64,000 nt of DNA from Tillus elongatus (GCA_964006375.1 OZ023267.1:30733094-30797093); one strand, 5' to 3'; shown: positions 47,425-61,800, counted from the stretch's first letter. A program made the numbers and translations. The notes: generated by a model from the sequence alone, not told the origin.

Positions 47425-48305
47425 ACTAAAATATGTGTTATGGTGATTTGGGTTCCCCAGGTGTACTTTTCATAGTCGGAGTCAGGCCGGGCGCTTAACT
47501 CGTATATTTTAGTTATTGGTTCAGGAAAATTTATGACATAATCTTATTCTTATAATGTCAGTTCTGTGCTTTGACATTATTAAAATACGCAAAATATATT
47601 GAATGTAAATCACTAATTTATATAGAAAATAAATCTGAAATTTGAGAGCATGTATATTCCTTGTAAAGCAATTAATATAAAGGGGATAAAGAGGCAGTTA
47701 GATATAAAGAGGGGGAGCACGCTTGTGCGTTTAAGAGAGATAGATATTTAGTAATTTGAGATAGTTCACCTACTATAAATTGATTCAATATTTCTCAGCC
47801 ACAGCGCAAACATTCTATCCGCTTCAAATACTTCATCCTCACTTACCATTGCCTCGTTTTATATTGACGGAGTTGCTATTTCCTAATATTCGGATATATG
47901 ATTTCACATGTTATAAGAAATGCCATACCCCAGATAGCTATAAATTCCTGGTGAAAGTGTAAAATGTGCTACTCAGAAACGGAAATAAAATATCATACTC
48001 TAAAATTAAGTTGTTACGAGACGGGTATTTTATAAACAGCTAAAATTGAAATAAAAGCTTACGGGTGAAAAAATGTTTCGGGTTTAGTAACAAATTCCTA
48101 CCTTAATTTAGATTTAGGAGCTGCATTAGAATGCTAATGTGCATTTTCGTAAAAGAAGACAAGTCCGAACGCAGTAAATGCGCCTTCGTGGCCAATTTTC
48201 ATTGGAATGTGTTACCACTAAAAAGCTGCCAGTTAAATAATTATTAAAGATTAAAATAAAAACTACATGTTTGTGGTGAAAAAGTGATTATAAATATTTA
48301 AGGAG
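47425..48305. other. unassigned AT-rich DNA
   Basis: After the family A tail no recognisable feature, apart from a decayed GTCCGAACGCAGTAAATGCG TIR-like string at 48162-48181. Confidence 0.4.
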
Positions 48306-48365
48306 GAGGTTTTAGCAGTAGCGGCTCGTGCCTTAATGCATTGGGGGTGCGCAAGAAAAAAAACT

Positions 48366-48653
48366 TCTGGACGCAGCAAGTGCGTTATGGTAGTGAATTT
48401 TCATAAAAAAGTTTTTAATAGCAAACATGTTTTTTTAAGAAAGCAGCCATCAATCTATATAGTAGAAACAATATGCCATGTTTCATAAAATTAACTTCAC
48501 TGTTTGAAAATGTACAAAAATTTCCGAAAGTAAACTTAATTCTTCCTGAAAAACTGGTTTCCTGGTCAACCTTATAGGTTAATAGCAAATTGAGCTATTT
48601 AAATTTGAAGCATTTAATGAAAATTCGCTACCATAACGCACTTGCTGCGTCCC
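48366..48653. mobile_element. MITE-2, complete copy with well-preserved TIRs
   Basis: TCTGGACGCAGCAAGTGCGT at the left and the inverse ending GCACTTGCTGCGTCCCA at the right. 288 bp. Confidence 0.88.
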
Positions 48654-49300
48654 AAATTTCTTTTCTTACAAAGATGTATTATATTTCGATGGAAAATGCA
48701 AAAATGCAATAACATAGGGCGTGTTCGATTAAAAAAAAAAGAAAATTTGAATCACCAACGACTTATGGGCCACGCTGTAATTGTGGAAATATTTTTTAAG
48801 ATGTAGCTCAAGACACCCTATAATTAATGTGTAGCATTTTTTTTGTAACTTGCATAATAACAAATATACTGAACTTTAATGATTTTTTACGAAAATTTGA
48901 CAAAAATGATATACCATTAAACGATAAACTCTATAGCCAACACTACTGCCAAAGCATCAGAGAAAGAGTATATTTTAAATGAATTTTCTGGGAACATTTT
49001 AGTAAAATGAAGGACAATGACGATTGAAACTAAGAGTTCAGGCTTTGTAAAGCATTCTTCTTGATACATTTTCTTTTCATAGCTCATATTAATTTCAGGT
49101 TCATTGCCTAAATATTACCAATTTTGACATTTTAAATCGGGACTTTATCGTTTTGAGGAAAACCCCAATTTATTTTTCTTTAACCGCCTGTAACTTTTTG
49201 TTCTTTAATCTACAGAGCTAAATGGTAGGTAGCTTACCCATGATGATATGAACCTGCGTACCAAATTTGGTTGCCCTTACTTTGTTAATTCCAGAGATAT
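48654..49300 (+). repeat. module 3, copy inside the hAT element
   Basis: AATCACCAACGACTTATGGG, GATGTAGCTCAAGACACCC, GATTTTTTACGAAAATT, CCAAAGCATCAGAGAAAG, TGAAGGACAATGACG and TACCAATTTTGACATTTTAA in order. Confidence 0.75.
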
Positions 49301-49304
49301 AAAT

Positions 49305-49725
<421 letters not shown>

Positions 49726-49730
49726 GTTAG

Positions 49731-50486
<756 letters not shown>

Positions 50487-51358
50487 TGAAGGGCTTGCCT
50501 ATTTTTCCCCGAAAATGTATTATAAAAAAACCTACTTACTAAACTTCATAATTATTAACTACTTACCAAGTTTTCCTCTAGTTAGTTATACGTTATAGTA
50601 GTTAAAAAGTTCCTTAAAAAGTTAACTTTAAATTTATAATATTATCCACTGAATTAATCACAGTATCACAATTATTTTGTCCACTTATTAAGCAACCCGA
50701 AGTAGTGGCCGTCATAATAATAATAATTGTCTTGTTAGAATATGTAAACAACAACGAAAAAATCTAATTAAAAATCAATCCGACGCGAAGACGAAAATTA
50801 CTGGAAGTGTGTAATTTTATAGCGCACCACAGATTGCTTATTCGGTCGTTTTCGACTATGATCGGCGATCATTTCGCACTGAAGTATCGCATTTCCTGAG
50901 AGCGCTGAAAAATACACACCGCCGCCCGACTGCTTTATATGGATATGGATGTATATAACGTCTGCAACGATTAACACTGTACTTATTTTGATTCTGTATT
51001 CTGTATTAATGGCTGCCGACTCTCTGCGATCCTCGATATACTAATTTTGTTTGTTGAATGCAGGAGGTAAAAAGTAAATAAATATTTACCAAAATATAGC
51101 ATAGCGAAAATATTATTTTTTCCACGGCAGGCGGCAGTGCGCGCGCACGGGCGCACTTATTGAGGAGCCGCTCCTGGGTTTTAGCTAATCCTCTAAACCT
51201 TTGTAGTCCTTTTGATTTTATCCGTGGCCCAGTCAGTTTGTCTAAAGTCGTCCTGAATTGCCCCTGGACGCAAGAGTATCATTGTCTACTTTATTAGAAA
51301 GGAGAAAAAAAGTTAAGATTGCAACATTAAAAAAGTAGAAAAGGATATTAGGAAAAAA

Positions 51359-52217
<859 letters not shown>

Positions 52218-52302
<85 letters not shown>
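52218..52302. repeat. (TA)n microsatellite, right of a family B insertion
   Basis: About 85 bp; followed by sequence that is not the right half of the host element. Confidence 0.95.
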
Positions 52303-52303
<1 letters not shown>

Positions 52304-52443
52304 CAGAAAAAACAACAAAAATGTTAAATAAATTTAAATATTGTATATTAAGATAAAACTGCTTTATAGTTATATATTAATACAAAAATAATCAGTATGT
52401 ATTTGTGTACTTATAAGTATATAGACATGTAAATATAAAAAAA

Positions 52444-52490
52444 TTCAGGACACAGCAAGTGCGTTAATATTAGCGAATTTTCATAAGAAT
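52444..52490 (+). repeat. MITE-2 left TIR fragment
   Basis: TTCAGGACACAGCAAGTGCG and AGCGAATTTTCATAAG only. Confidence 0.6.
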
Positions 52491-52548
52491 TGTACACTAT
52501 TAGTAAGGCATATTGCTAAAATAAATACGATTGTATAAACCGTATAAA

Positions 52549-52923
52549 TTATTTACTAGAAAAATTAAATAGCTTAAATGTTTCGTAGCCAAATCTTATA
52601 CAGTCTTTAATAAGAAGATAATAATTTAAAGTTGGCAGCTTACCAAACGATATTAGTTTAGTAGCTTTGTGGTTTGAGAATCTTGGTAATATAAATTTAA
52701 ACCTCATAATTCTAGGTAGAGCGTAATGCAGTTCGTGGGGTTCATACTGCCAGTGCAGGTTCATGTTCCAATGTAGCTGATTTATAATCTGCAACAGGAA
52801 CTCACCGGATATCATGTAAATATAAAATGCCAAGCTTAACAGAGTACTGAGAACGATAAACGAAAAATGTAATAGCGAACCTAGAATATAAAGTAATATA
52901 CTTGCCAGAGAGCTTCGCCACAT
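52549..52923 (-). CDS. uncharacterised 124-residue open frame with a hydrophobic N-terminus (may be spurious)
   Basis: Starts MWRSSLASILLYILGSLLHF and stays hydrophobic to about residue 50, which could be one or two membrane segments. The rest is basic and aromatic (LHWNMNLHWQYEPHELHY). No family recognised. In AT-rich DNA a frame of this length can arise by chance. No splice sites or neighbours support it. Confidence 0.2.
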   Translation of the reverse strand: MWRSSLASILLYILGSLLHFSFIVLSTLLSLAFYIYMISGEFLLQIINQLHWNMNLHWQYEPHELHYALPRIMRFKFILPRFSNHKATKLISFGKLPTLNYYLLIKDCIRFGYETFKLFNFSSK

Positions 52924-53280
52924 TTGAGTTATGTAAATATATTTAATGTTTATCTATAACATACACAGGGGATATGTTTGTTGTGAAATCCAGCAAAGTA
53001 AATCTTGTTTTATGAATGAACGAATATGTAATAGCAAAAAGTACTAGCACTATCTTGCATAATAATAATCGCTAGAAAAGCTTTATTCCTTGAAGCGCCT
53101 TAGCCGATATTTGTTATGGAAACTAGTAAGAAAGCTTCACTTTATCCGACTTTGATCTCGGTATAATTTTGCATTGGTGAACTACAAATAAGTTGTTTAT
53201 TTTGATAAAGCAATATACCAAAAAATAACATTAAACGATCATAATATTCTAAAACATAATTTTTAACAACCTTATTTGAT
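52924..53280. other. unassigned AT-rich DNA
   Basis: No convincing feature. Confidence 0.35.
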
Positions 53281-53328
53281 AAGCCACTTGGAGAACACAA
53301 ATCACCATAACACAATTTAAAAAAACGA

Positions 53329-53369
53329 CCTGACTATAATTTCACTAACAAAGTTAGCGTCATCAGAGG
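53329..53369 (-). ncRNA. hammerhead-like motif, family A
   Basis: Minus strand: CCT, CTGATGA, extra C, GCTAAC, TTT loop, GTTAGT, GAAA, decayed palindrome TTATAGT, C17, AGG. Stem I is CCT/AGG; stem III is damaged. Confidence 0.55.
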
Positions 53370-53882
53370 ATGAAAACTTATTTAAAACTAACATCACTTT
53401 ATATACCGGATCTTAGATAAAGAACGGAACCGAGAGGGAGACTAAATCGCAGACTAATTCTGCATTGTATTTCTATCGCCGGACGAGGATTTTTAACTTT
53501 GTTTATTATTTTATCTGAAAGGTATCGGTCTATAGTAACTTTGGGAATATTCAACGACAACTAAATTAACGTAGTTTCGTTTGACAAAAATGTCTGTATA
53601 CTTTTGTTATCTCTCGGACGTGGCGAACTGTCGGAATTTATTTTATAAATGAATCTATCAGTGCTAATCGGTGGTGATCGAGGGTCATACATTTTTTGTT
53701 GTAACTATTAAAAAGATCTATTGGAATTAGATTCAAAGAACACTTAGCTTAATTACGTTACGGTACTGTAGACAGATCTTCCGTCGCCTGACACATTGGT
53801 ATAATAATCACTACGTTAATAAGGAGAATCTAAAATTAATTAAAAAATGTTAGACAACTAGGACAGGTAAACGTGTTCTAGA

Positions 53883-53884
<2 letters not shown>

Positions 53885-53971
<87 letters not shown>
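53885..53971. repeat. (TA)n microsatellite
   Basis: About 87 bp in the centre of the family A palindrome. Confidence 0.95.
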
Positions 53972-53974
<3 letters not shown>

Positions 53975-54932
53975 GTATGAACCTTGCTTCACCACCGATT
54001 AGCAGTCACCTGATAGATTGCTTTATAAAATAAATCCCGACAGTTCGAAACGTCCGAGAGATAACAAAAGAATACAGACATTTCCGCCAAACGAAACTAT
54101 GTTAATTCAGTTGTCATTGAACCTTCCCAAAACTGGAGACCGACACCTTTTAGATAAAGTTCAAAAACCTCGTCCGGCGTTAAAAATACAATACACTGCA
54201 GAATTTGCCTGCGATTTAGTCCCCCTCTCGGTTCCGTTCTTTACCTATGGTACGGTATATAAGGTGATGTTAGTTTTAAAGTAGTGAGGGTTTTAAAGGT
54301 TATTATAATGAGGTTTCATAAAACCAAAATGAATAGGGTGGTAATTTTTGTGTTAGATAGGATAGTGACATATATTACAGATGTGCGATTAATGAAGGTC
54401 TCTATGGATATAGGGGTGTTGGGGTTGCGTTGAAGAGGTAGCACCTTTCATAAGACGGTCGCGCTCAGCGGTATTGCCGGTGAGCGGTCGACGATGACTG
54501 GTCCTCACAGGGCACCCAATTCTCACTTATGGCTCCTCGTGCCACACCCCGGGCAACTGCATCGATCTGCAGGCTAAACTAAGTGAGTATAACCAGATAT
54601 GGTGAAAATATGTTGCTGGGCAGCAGCAGGAATAGTACCATGTGGCGGTGCCGAAGATGTACTTCACACACAGAGTCACAATGGAAGTGGGAGGCGCCAC
54701 TGTAGCAGTTCTAACGGCTTCCACACTGCGGTGCAGAAGGGAAATGGAAGTCCCACTACACTATCATTTTATTTATTTAACATGGCTAAAACAAATATAG
54801 ACACGGCCCTCAGTCCGGGGCACCATTTAAGTGGGGAGAGGGTGCGAAGAATCCCCCCGTCCATGAAAACTAACAGAATACAAGTATATATAAAAAAACA
54901 GAATTGCAACGTGGAATATACGTAGCCTATGT

Positions 54933-55664
54933 ATGGCAGGAAAACTCGCCATTATAGATGCAGAAATGTGTAGATTGGAGTTCAAGATGTTGGGGCTAAG
55001 CGAGGTACGATGGCCAGGCACTGGGAATCACAGGACTAAAAATGGCGTTCTCTACTACTCTGGTGGCGACGACCCCAAACACCAGTATGGCGTAGCTATA
55101 CTCATCTCTTCTGAATTAGAAAAATCGGTATTTGATTTTATCCCACTCGGAGATCGAGTGATGCTCTTGAGACTCCTCACTACTCATAGAGTCATGAACG
55201 TAATTCAAGCGCACGCTCCAACAGGGGACAAACCTGATGAGGCGGTTGAAGAATTCTACACTGCTTCAAAAGAAGCTATGAAAACAACACAACAAGTGGA
55301 GATGACAATTGTTCATTGCGACTTTAACGCCAAAATCGGGAAGGGTGCTGATGGCGGGGTTTGCGGAGATCATGGTCTGGGAGCACGCAACACTAGAGGA
55401 GATTGTCTGGTGCAAGTTTGTACAGAGCACCGCCTCTCTGCTACCAACACCTACTTCAAACAACATCCTAGACGTCTATACACGTGGAAATCCCCAGCAA
55501 ATCGTGATAATCACATAGTGCGAAATCAGATAGATTTCATCCTCATTAAGAGCCATTTAATGAAGTTTGTCAAATCAGCAACAACATACCCTGGCGCCGA
55601 CGTCAACAGCGACCACAATCCCGTAGTAATAAGTCTACAGCTTCGCTACTGCACTAGAGTCTAA
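54933..55664 (+). pseudogene. apurinic-type endonuclease domain of the RTE-like element
   Basis: 243 readable residues: MLGLSEVRWPGTG (catalytic Glu), GVAILISSELEKSVFDF, IVHCDFNAKIGKGADGG (Asp), LGARNTRGDCLVQVCTEHRL, TYFKQHPRRLYTWKSP, QIDFILI and GADVNSDHNPVVI (SDH motif). The order and wording closely follow RTE/BovB endonucleases, which nick target DNA. The domain itself looks intact, but the ORF stops at 55664 instead of continuing to RT. Confidence 0.85.
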
Positions 55665-55715
55665 CATCCAAATAAACCTAAGCAAGTCGATGTCAGAAGA
55701 CTCCTTGATCCAGAG

Positions 55716-57660
55716 ATGCAAGCCAGAGCAGCCGAGAGTCTCGAGGCACGTCTACAAACAACTAACCTTTGCAATGACGACGACGTAGAGCCTCGGTGGA
55801 CTGTCTTGAAGAAGACACTTTTGGAAACCCAGGAGGATGACATTGTATATACACAAGCCTGTAAAAAGAAACAGTGGATGACAGACGAAATTCTCCAACT
55901 TATGAACGAGAGAAGAAAATACAAGGCCACAGACAATAACTGATACAGGGAGCTGAACAGGGCGGTGAGATCGGAATGTCGAAAAGCAAGGGAAGGATGG
56001 CTAGCTGAAAATTCAGTGAAATGGAGACACTAGAAAAAAATCACTCGTTTAATATCCACAAAAAGGTCAAGGAATTCACAAACACACAACACAGGCAGAT
56101 CCACGGTATTTTGAAGGACACTAACAACAAAATCTTAACGAGCGTTCAGGAAAAGCTTTAAAGATGGAAGGAGTATGTTGAGGCCCTCTTCAATGACACA
56201 CGACCCCACCAACCACCTAGGAACTATGATGATATCAACGAACCCAGCTTTGCTATCATGGAAGGGGAAGTGAGACGTGCTATAAAATTTTAGAAAAATG
56301 ACAAGGCTGTAGGACCAGACAATATTCACGCGGAAACCTTGAAATCGCTCGTCAGTGCAGATGATGGGAGCCTAAAACTTCTTACATCGTTATTCAACTT
56401 AATATCTGAAACTGGGAAAATACCAACGGACCGGCTGAGTTCGACGTTCATCGCTCTGCCAAAAAAAAAACAAAAAAAAAAAACGAACGCTTCTCAATGC
56501 GACGATCACCGAATGATAAGCCTAGTGTCTTACGTCCTCAAGGTGTTTCTCCGCATCTTTAACACTCGCATATACGCCAGATGTGAGGGACAGGCTGGGG
56601 AGACGCAGTTTGGATTTAAGAACGGAATGGGCCCGCGCGAGTCTCTATTCTCTCTCAACGTTCTCACACAGCGATGCAGAGACATGAATGTTGATATTTA
56701 CGCCTGCTTTATTGACTACCGGAAAGCTTTCGACTGTGTATCGCACCAGAAGCTCACTGAGATCCTAAAATACATCAAAGTCGTTGCGGGAGATCTTAAC
56801 ATCATCACGCAGCTGTCCTCGCATCAGACTGCGGAGATTAGGATAGAGCGCATAACATCCGAAGAAACAAAAATCAGAAGGGATGTTAGATAAGCATATG
56901 TCCTGTGCCATCTACTCTTTAACATATACTCGGAGGCGGTATTCCAGGAGGCACTGTGTGAAAGAGGACGTTAAAATCAACGGTACCCTTATTAATAATA
57001 TACGATTCGCCGACGATACGGTCGTGGTCGCCGACAGCCTACCACATCTCCAGAATATGGTGGACCTCATGGTTGAGCATAGCACACAGTATGGCTTATA
57101 CATAAACGTTGCCAAAACCAAGGTGGTTATATTTTCCAGGGCATCAAGCGGATAAACCTTCAAATGAACAACCCGGCTGTGGAACAGGTGCCGTCCGTTA
57201 AATGCCTTGTGGCACTCGTCAACGAGAACAATGACCCTAAAATGGAAATCAGATCAAGGATAGAACAGGCTAGAAAGACATTAATCTCCATGAAGAACTT
57301 GTTCATCAGTAAAGACCGAAACCTACAGCTCCGCATACGCATAATGCGCTGTTATATCTTCCCAGTGCGACTCTATGGATCCTAGAGCTGGACATTCTGT
57401 AAATCAATGTAGAGCCGCATCGATGCCTTTGAGATGTACTTTTATCGCCGTATACTGCGTATATCCTGGGTAGACAGGATAACCAACGAGGAGGTGCTAA
57501 GGATAATAGGTAACGGCAAAGAACTGCTGAGAATCATCAAAGAACATAAGCTCCAATACATCAGACAGATTATGAGCGGTACGAGCTCCTCCGACTCCTC
57601 ATCGAAGGAAAGATCGACGGCAAATGATATGTGGGCAGACGGCAGAACTCATGGCTGAAA
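55716..57660 (+). pseudogene. linker and reverse transcriptase of the RTE-like element, frame-broken
   Basis: 55716-55943 gives LETQEDDIVYTQACKKKQWM and TDEILQLMNERRKYK. 56280-56893 gives NDKAVGPDNIHAE, TFIALPKKK, ISLVSYVLKVFLRIFNTRI, ETQFGFKNGMGPRES and CFIDYRKAFDCVSHQKL. 56990-57155 gives RFADDTVVVA (YADD-type box) and YINVAKTKVVIFSR. 57164-57660 gives VPSVKCLVALVNE, RIEQARKTLISMKNLF and YFYRRILRISWVDRITNEEV. At least five frame breaks. Confidence 0.85.
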
Positions 57661-57767
57661 GATCTACGTTGATGGTTCGGACTGACATCTGTGGAGATTT
57701 TCAGAGGTTCGGTATCACGCACCATTATATGCGGTTGGATCGCCAACCTTCGTAGGGAGACTGGGTC

Positions 57768-58016
57768 CTAAGGAGAAGAATGGATATATAAATTATCTAT
57801 GCTATCAAGTTGCCAAGTTTCGCTTAAAACAATTGCTATGATTCCCTCACCCATCAATCCCTCCAACATTATCATACATTCATCATAATTCTTTCTTAAA
57901 CTTCTTATGTTGAGGCAAATGATCCTATAGTCTAATTTAGTTATTTTTATCAACTTAATGTAGTCATCTGTGTCATAGCACCGTCGTTGTTCTACATTAC
58001 AATAATTATCCAACAA
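57768..58016 (-). pseudogene. LINE endonuclease N-terminal fragment
   Basis: Minus strand: DYRIICLNIRSLRKNYDECM, then IMLEGLMGEGIIAIVLSETW and QLDSIDNLYIHSS. This is the start of an APE-type endonuclease (N-I-R-S-L and the SETW/TETW catalytic Glu). It ends at the 3' tip of the RTE-like element, which may have inserted here. Clade uncertain (CR1/L2/Jockey-like). Confidence 0.65.
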
Positions 58017-58019
58017 ATT

Positions 58020-59365
58020 AGTAAAGTCTTACTAATTTTACGTTAATTTAACCACTACCACAATGGAATCCGAATACACAACACACGTACAAAATGAAAT
58101 ATAACTCATATGTAGATTAAAAAAAGGCAAACAAGATTTAATGCACTTACAAATCATGCAAAAAACTAACAGATTACTAATTATATAATTATCAATATTA
58201 TATATAAATATTTAAAAAGAACAATAACATTATTGATAGTCTCTCCCTCCTACCTTATTATTCTATTCTCTCTAACTTACATGAATCTTTTATCGTGATT
58301 TTTACTCCTTCTTTTCTTGTGAAAACAATTCCCCTCCAAACCCATACTTTACTTTCTGCATATTTTTGCGTTGCACGATTTAATAAATCTAACCTTCTCT
58401 ACGTCAATTCTTCCATTATATAAATATTGGAGTGTTTTCACCTGCTGTAAAATGATGTGCTACTTGGTCCCCTTGTTATTTAGGATTTTAGGAGTAGATC
58501 GCACCACCACTCAAGGGTTGGTGTCGTGATGTTGAAAATGAGCCTATAACTCTTCCATCTTGAAAACAAAATTTACGTCTTTGAGCGATTTTCACCAAAA
58601 TCACGATAAGAAGCCTAAAGCGCGGCTGTTTCATTTTTAAGTGGCCACCCTGTGTAACTAATTGTCCAATCAGTTTTGAAAATTTCCTACCCTGCACTCA
58701 AAATACTGCTTCACATTTTTTTTCTTTTATTATCCTGCTGTGCTAGAAACCAGCCAAACTGTTGCTGTTTTGTCTCAAACAATATTTTGCTTAACAGTTT
58801 CTAATTTGGTAATCTTGAGCTCCCTGGTTAAGACTCCTTAAATCATAGAGCGCTAAACTCGTTAACAAGAACTAGATTACTCTAGAAATTGTCGGACTAA
58901 ATTAATATAATTAGAAAGTCTATGGTCATCTCGGCATAGTCACTTACTGGCAGAGGACATAGCAAGTTGGATACAAAGTGTAATTTCTGGAGGAATGGAT
59001 GTTGTTTATGACCAGTTAAGTGCCTTCCTTCATGAGGTAATAAGTTGTGCCCTCGAGACCGGAACATAGCACGCAGCACGTCTCTGAGGGGTCTCGTTAT
59101 AGATGTGTTAGAAACTGCTTAGACCCAACACTAAAAACATCAATTACTCTGCAAAATGGAATGCTTCCTGATAATCAGAACCTCATACCAAAAGCTATGC
59201 AGCAGTAATTTGAACCACAGACATAAATATTCTGCGGTTCAAAAATGTGAGAAAGATAGCTTGTGAAAAATCTCTAACACTAATTAGGTATCTTACATCA
59301 AAAGTGCACTATTTTCTTTAACACTTTTAAATCTGTGTCCCAAATATACGAGGAGATATTAAAAA
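58020..59365. other. unassigned DNA, about 1.3 kb
   Basis: 58020-58460 could be the upstream region of the minus-strand LINE fragment. The rest has no recognised feature. Confidence 0.35.
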
Positions 59366-59625
59366 AGCTCTGTGTGCAGCAAGTGCGCTATGTTAGTGAA
59401 TTTTCAGTAAATGCTTCAAGTTTGAATAATTCAATTTTATATAAACTTAGAAAGTTGAATTTTGGTGTGTAGTAACGTCTTTCATTTTTCTTCGAAAGGA
59501 AACTTAAAATGTTCCCGGAAAACCTTGTCTGATTTTCCTGGCTATCGAACTAATCCAAGCCATTAATAAAAGAAACATGCTGGCCCAGTTTCATCAAAAT
59601 CGGTTTATAACTTTTTGAGTTCGTG

Positions 59626-59732
<107 letters not shown>

Positions 59733-60384
59733 CGCGCATTTAAAACTAAACGGACCGATTTGCGTCTAGAGAATTTTTTTTGAAGAAACACTGAAACACG
59801 TCAATTTTAATATTGAGGGGAACATGTTTTGACATAAAACTCAACTTTGTCACATCAACCCCTTAAGGGTGGTGATAGCAACCCTTATATTTTAAATGGG
59901 GAACATGGGTCGAGTGTTACACTATTTGAAAGCTTTTTTTCTTCTGAATTCAGCAGGTTTGTAAACAAAAAATTGACTATCAGAACATTTCTTATCGGAA
60001 TGAGAGAAATGCGGTTTATTATTTTAGTTTATCGGTCGGTTTGATACTTGATAGTACTAAAAAAATTAATTTCACAATGGTGTATTCTGTAGAAGAAAGA
60101 GTTGAAGTAATTACTCTTTTTTTCAAAAACGATTACTGTGCCAACCGTACGGCAAATTTGCTTAATGAACGTCATCCGAACAGACATGTTAACAGAAAAT
60201 ACATTTTGGAGTTAGTTGCAAAGTTTCGACAAAGTGGTTGAGTAGCCAACAAAAAACGGGATCCTAAACGTGAATTTTCGGTTATAAATGAGACTACTGA
60301 GATTGAAGTTATAGGACAAATTGCTGCAGACCCAACTTTGAACACGAGAAAATTGGCCACTGTTTCAAATATCAAAAGAAGAAC

Positions 60385-60653
60385 ACTAAGTGAGTGGTGA
60401 ACGTGTCGCCACCTAGTTCGGAACCAAGTACTATGTTGTCACGCCCGCTCCAAATAACACAGAGTGTTAAAAATAGAGAACGGTATACAACTAACTAACA
60501 ATTTAAAAAATTGTTAGCCCTGGCCCATTTCTACCCCAATATAGGGACTAAGTATGTAAGACTAGATGCATTCTCGCAACAATTAGAACCGTAGACCGGT
60601 TTTGCGAAACCGATCTACGGTTCTAATTGTTGCGAGAATGCATCTAGTCTTAC
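60385..60653. mobile_element. ribozyme family D insertion in the transposase, with 14-bp target duplication
   Basis: ATCAAAAGAAGAAC lies at 60371-60384 and 60654-60667. The insert starts ACTAAGTGAGTGGTGAACG, has GCCACCTAGTTCGGAACC and GCCCATTTCTACCCCAATA (inverse of the copy at 30262-30670), and ends in a ~47-bp-arm hairpin (60556-60653) made of two facing GAAACCGRTCTACGGTTC ends. Confidence 0.9.
60556..60653. repeat. near-perfect hairpin of two facing ribozyme 3' halves
   Basis: GTAAGACTAGATGCATTCTC ... ACCGGTTT, spacer GCG, then the inverse. Each arm is the GAAA, palindromic stem III, cleavage site and stem I 3' strand of family D; CTGANGA and stem II are missing from both. Confidence 0.85.
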
Positions 60654-61797
60654 ATCAAAAGAAGAACTATTCAGCGAATATTGAAGCATCATAAATTTCA
60701 CCCGTATAAAATTCATCTTGTACAACAACTGAATGAAGATGATGATGACTGCACGAATAGCTGATAACGGGAACTTTCTGTTCAATGTCTGTTTTTCAGT
60801 CGAGTGTACCTTTTTATTAAACTCTACAGTCAATCGTCATTATTGTCGTTATTGGGCAGATAATAATCCAAGAGATTTTCACGAAGTCCCCACTCAAACT
60901 CCTCAGAAATTAAATGTCTCGACTGTCATTTTTGGAGACCGTTTAATCGGACCAATTTTTCTTGATGACAATTTGAGTGGCGAAACGTATTTGGAGTTAC
61001 TAGAATATATCATTTACCCTCTACTAATTTACATTGTTGAAAATGATGATCGCTATCAAGAAAATCAATTAGTGTTTCAACAAGATGGAGCTCCTACGCA
61101 TTTTTCACAACGTGTTAGGGAGTTTTTGTACAGAGAGTTTCCGGAGCAATGGATTGGGAGTAGAGGTGATATTGAGTGGCCCCCTAGATCACCGGATTTA
61201 ACTCCTTTAGACTTATGTCTATGGGCACATTTAAAGAGTAGCATTTTCGCAACAGAACCGGACGCTCTGGAAGAATGACGACGACGCATTGTTGAAGAAT
61301 GCCGTCTAATAACTCCACAAATGCTCCAGAATGTCAGAGTTCGTTTTGAACAAAATTTGTACTTTTGTATGGAAGCTGGTGGTCAACAATTTGAACACTT
61401 TCTTAACTGAATAAACATTTTTCAACGCTTGGTTTTGTTTTTTAGCTTTTAACGAAAAATTGACTAATTAGTGCATTTATTGTCACAATGAATGAAATAC
61501 GTTCTTGCAACTCCAACTGTGAATAATTTGTAAACGAGTTGACAAAACTTCCAAAAAAATTTGTATGCTGAATTCAGAAAACAAAGAGCTTTCAAATGAT
61601 GTAACACTCGATCCATGTTCCCCATTTAAAATATAAGGATTGTTATCACCACCCTTAAGGGGTTGATGTGACAAAGTTGACTTTTATGGCAAAACATGTC
61701 CCCCTAAATATTAAAATTGACGTGTCAGCGTTTCTTAAAAAAATAAAAAAATATTCTCTGGACGCAAATCGGTCTGCTTCCTTTTCAATGCCCCACG

Positions 61798-61800
<3 letters not shown>

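Larger units (their letters stand above)
53285..54285. mobile_element. ribozyme family A (Penelope-like) palindrome around a (TA)n array
   Basis: ~310-bp inverted arms (53385-53695 and 53972-54285) share ACTAACATCACTTTATATAC, GAACGGAACCGAGAGGG, GTTATCTCTCGGACGT and CAGTGCTAATCGGTGGTG-like stretches. The centre holds (TA)n. The ribozyme-like motif and tail (GGAGAACACAAATCACC) follow the left arm only. No reverse transcriptase frame. Confidence 0.75.
54400..57780 (+). mobile_element. RTE-like non-LTR retrotransposon, near full length, decayed
   Basis: A C+G-rich 5' region (TCGCGCTCAGCGGTATTGCC) precedes the endonuclease at 54933 and RT at 56339. The C-terminal SWLKDLRWWFGLTSVEIFRG and WIANLRRETGS end near 57770 with GAGAAGAATGG. 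Stops and frameshifts occur in both domains. It meets an opposite-strand LINE fragment at its 3' end. Confidence 0.8.
60077..61410 (+). pseudogene. mariner-like transposase (DD41D lineage), copy 2
   Basis: Starts MVYSVEERVEVITLFFKNDY at 60077 and ends MEAGGQQFEHFLN with TGA at 61408-61410. Order: HTH region (KYILELVAKFRQS), GQIAADPTLNTRKLATVS, then the DDE domain with FSVECTFLLNSTVNRHYC (first Asp replaced by V), FGDRLIGPIFLDDNLSGETY, NDDRYQENQLVFQQDGAPTH and PRSPDLTPLDLCLW. The interval between the second and third Asp is 41 residues. In-frame stops at 60239 and 61276 and the family D insertion at 60385-60653 disable it. Confidence 0.88.

Noticed and set aside
54599..54925. 108-residue frame in the RTE-like 5' region
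   Set aside because: No recognised domain, and it precedes the endonuclease in a different frame. Could be an ORF1 relic but cannot be supported.
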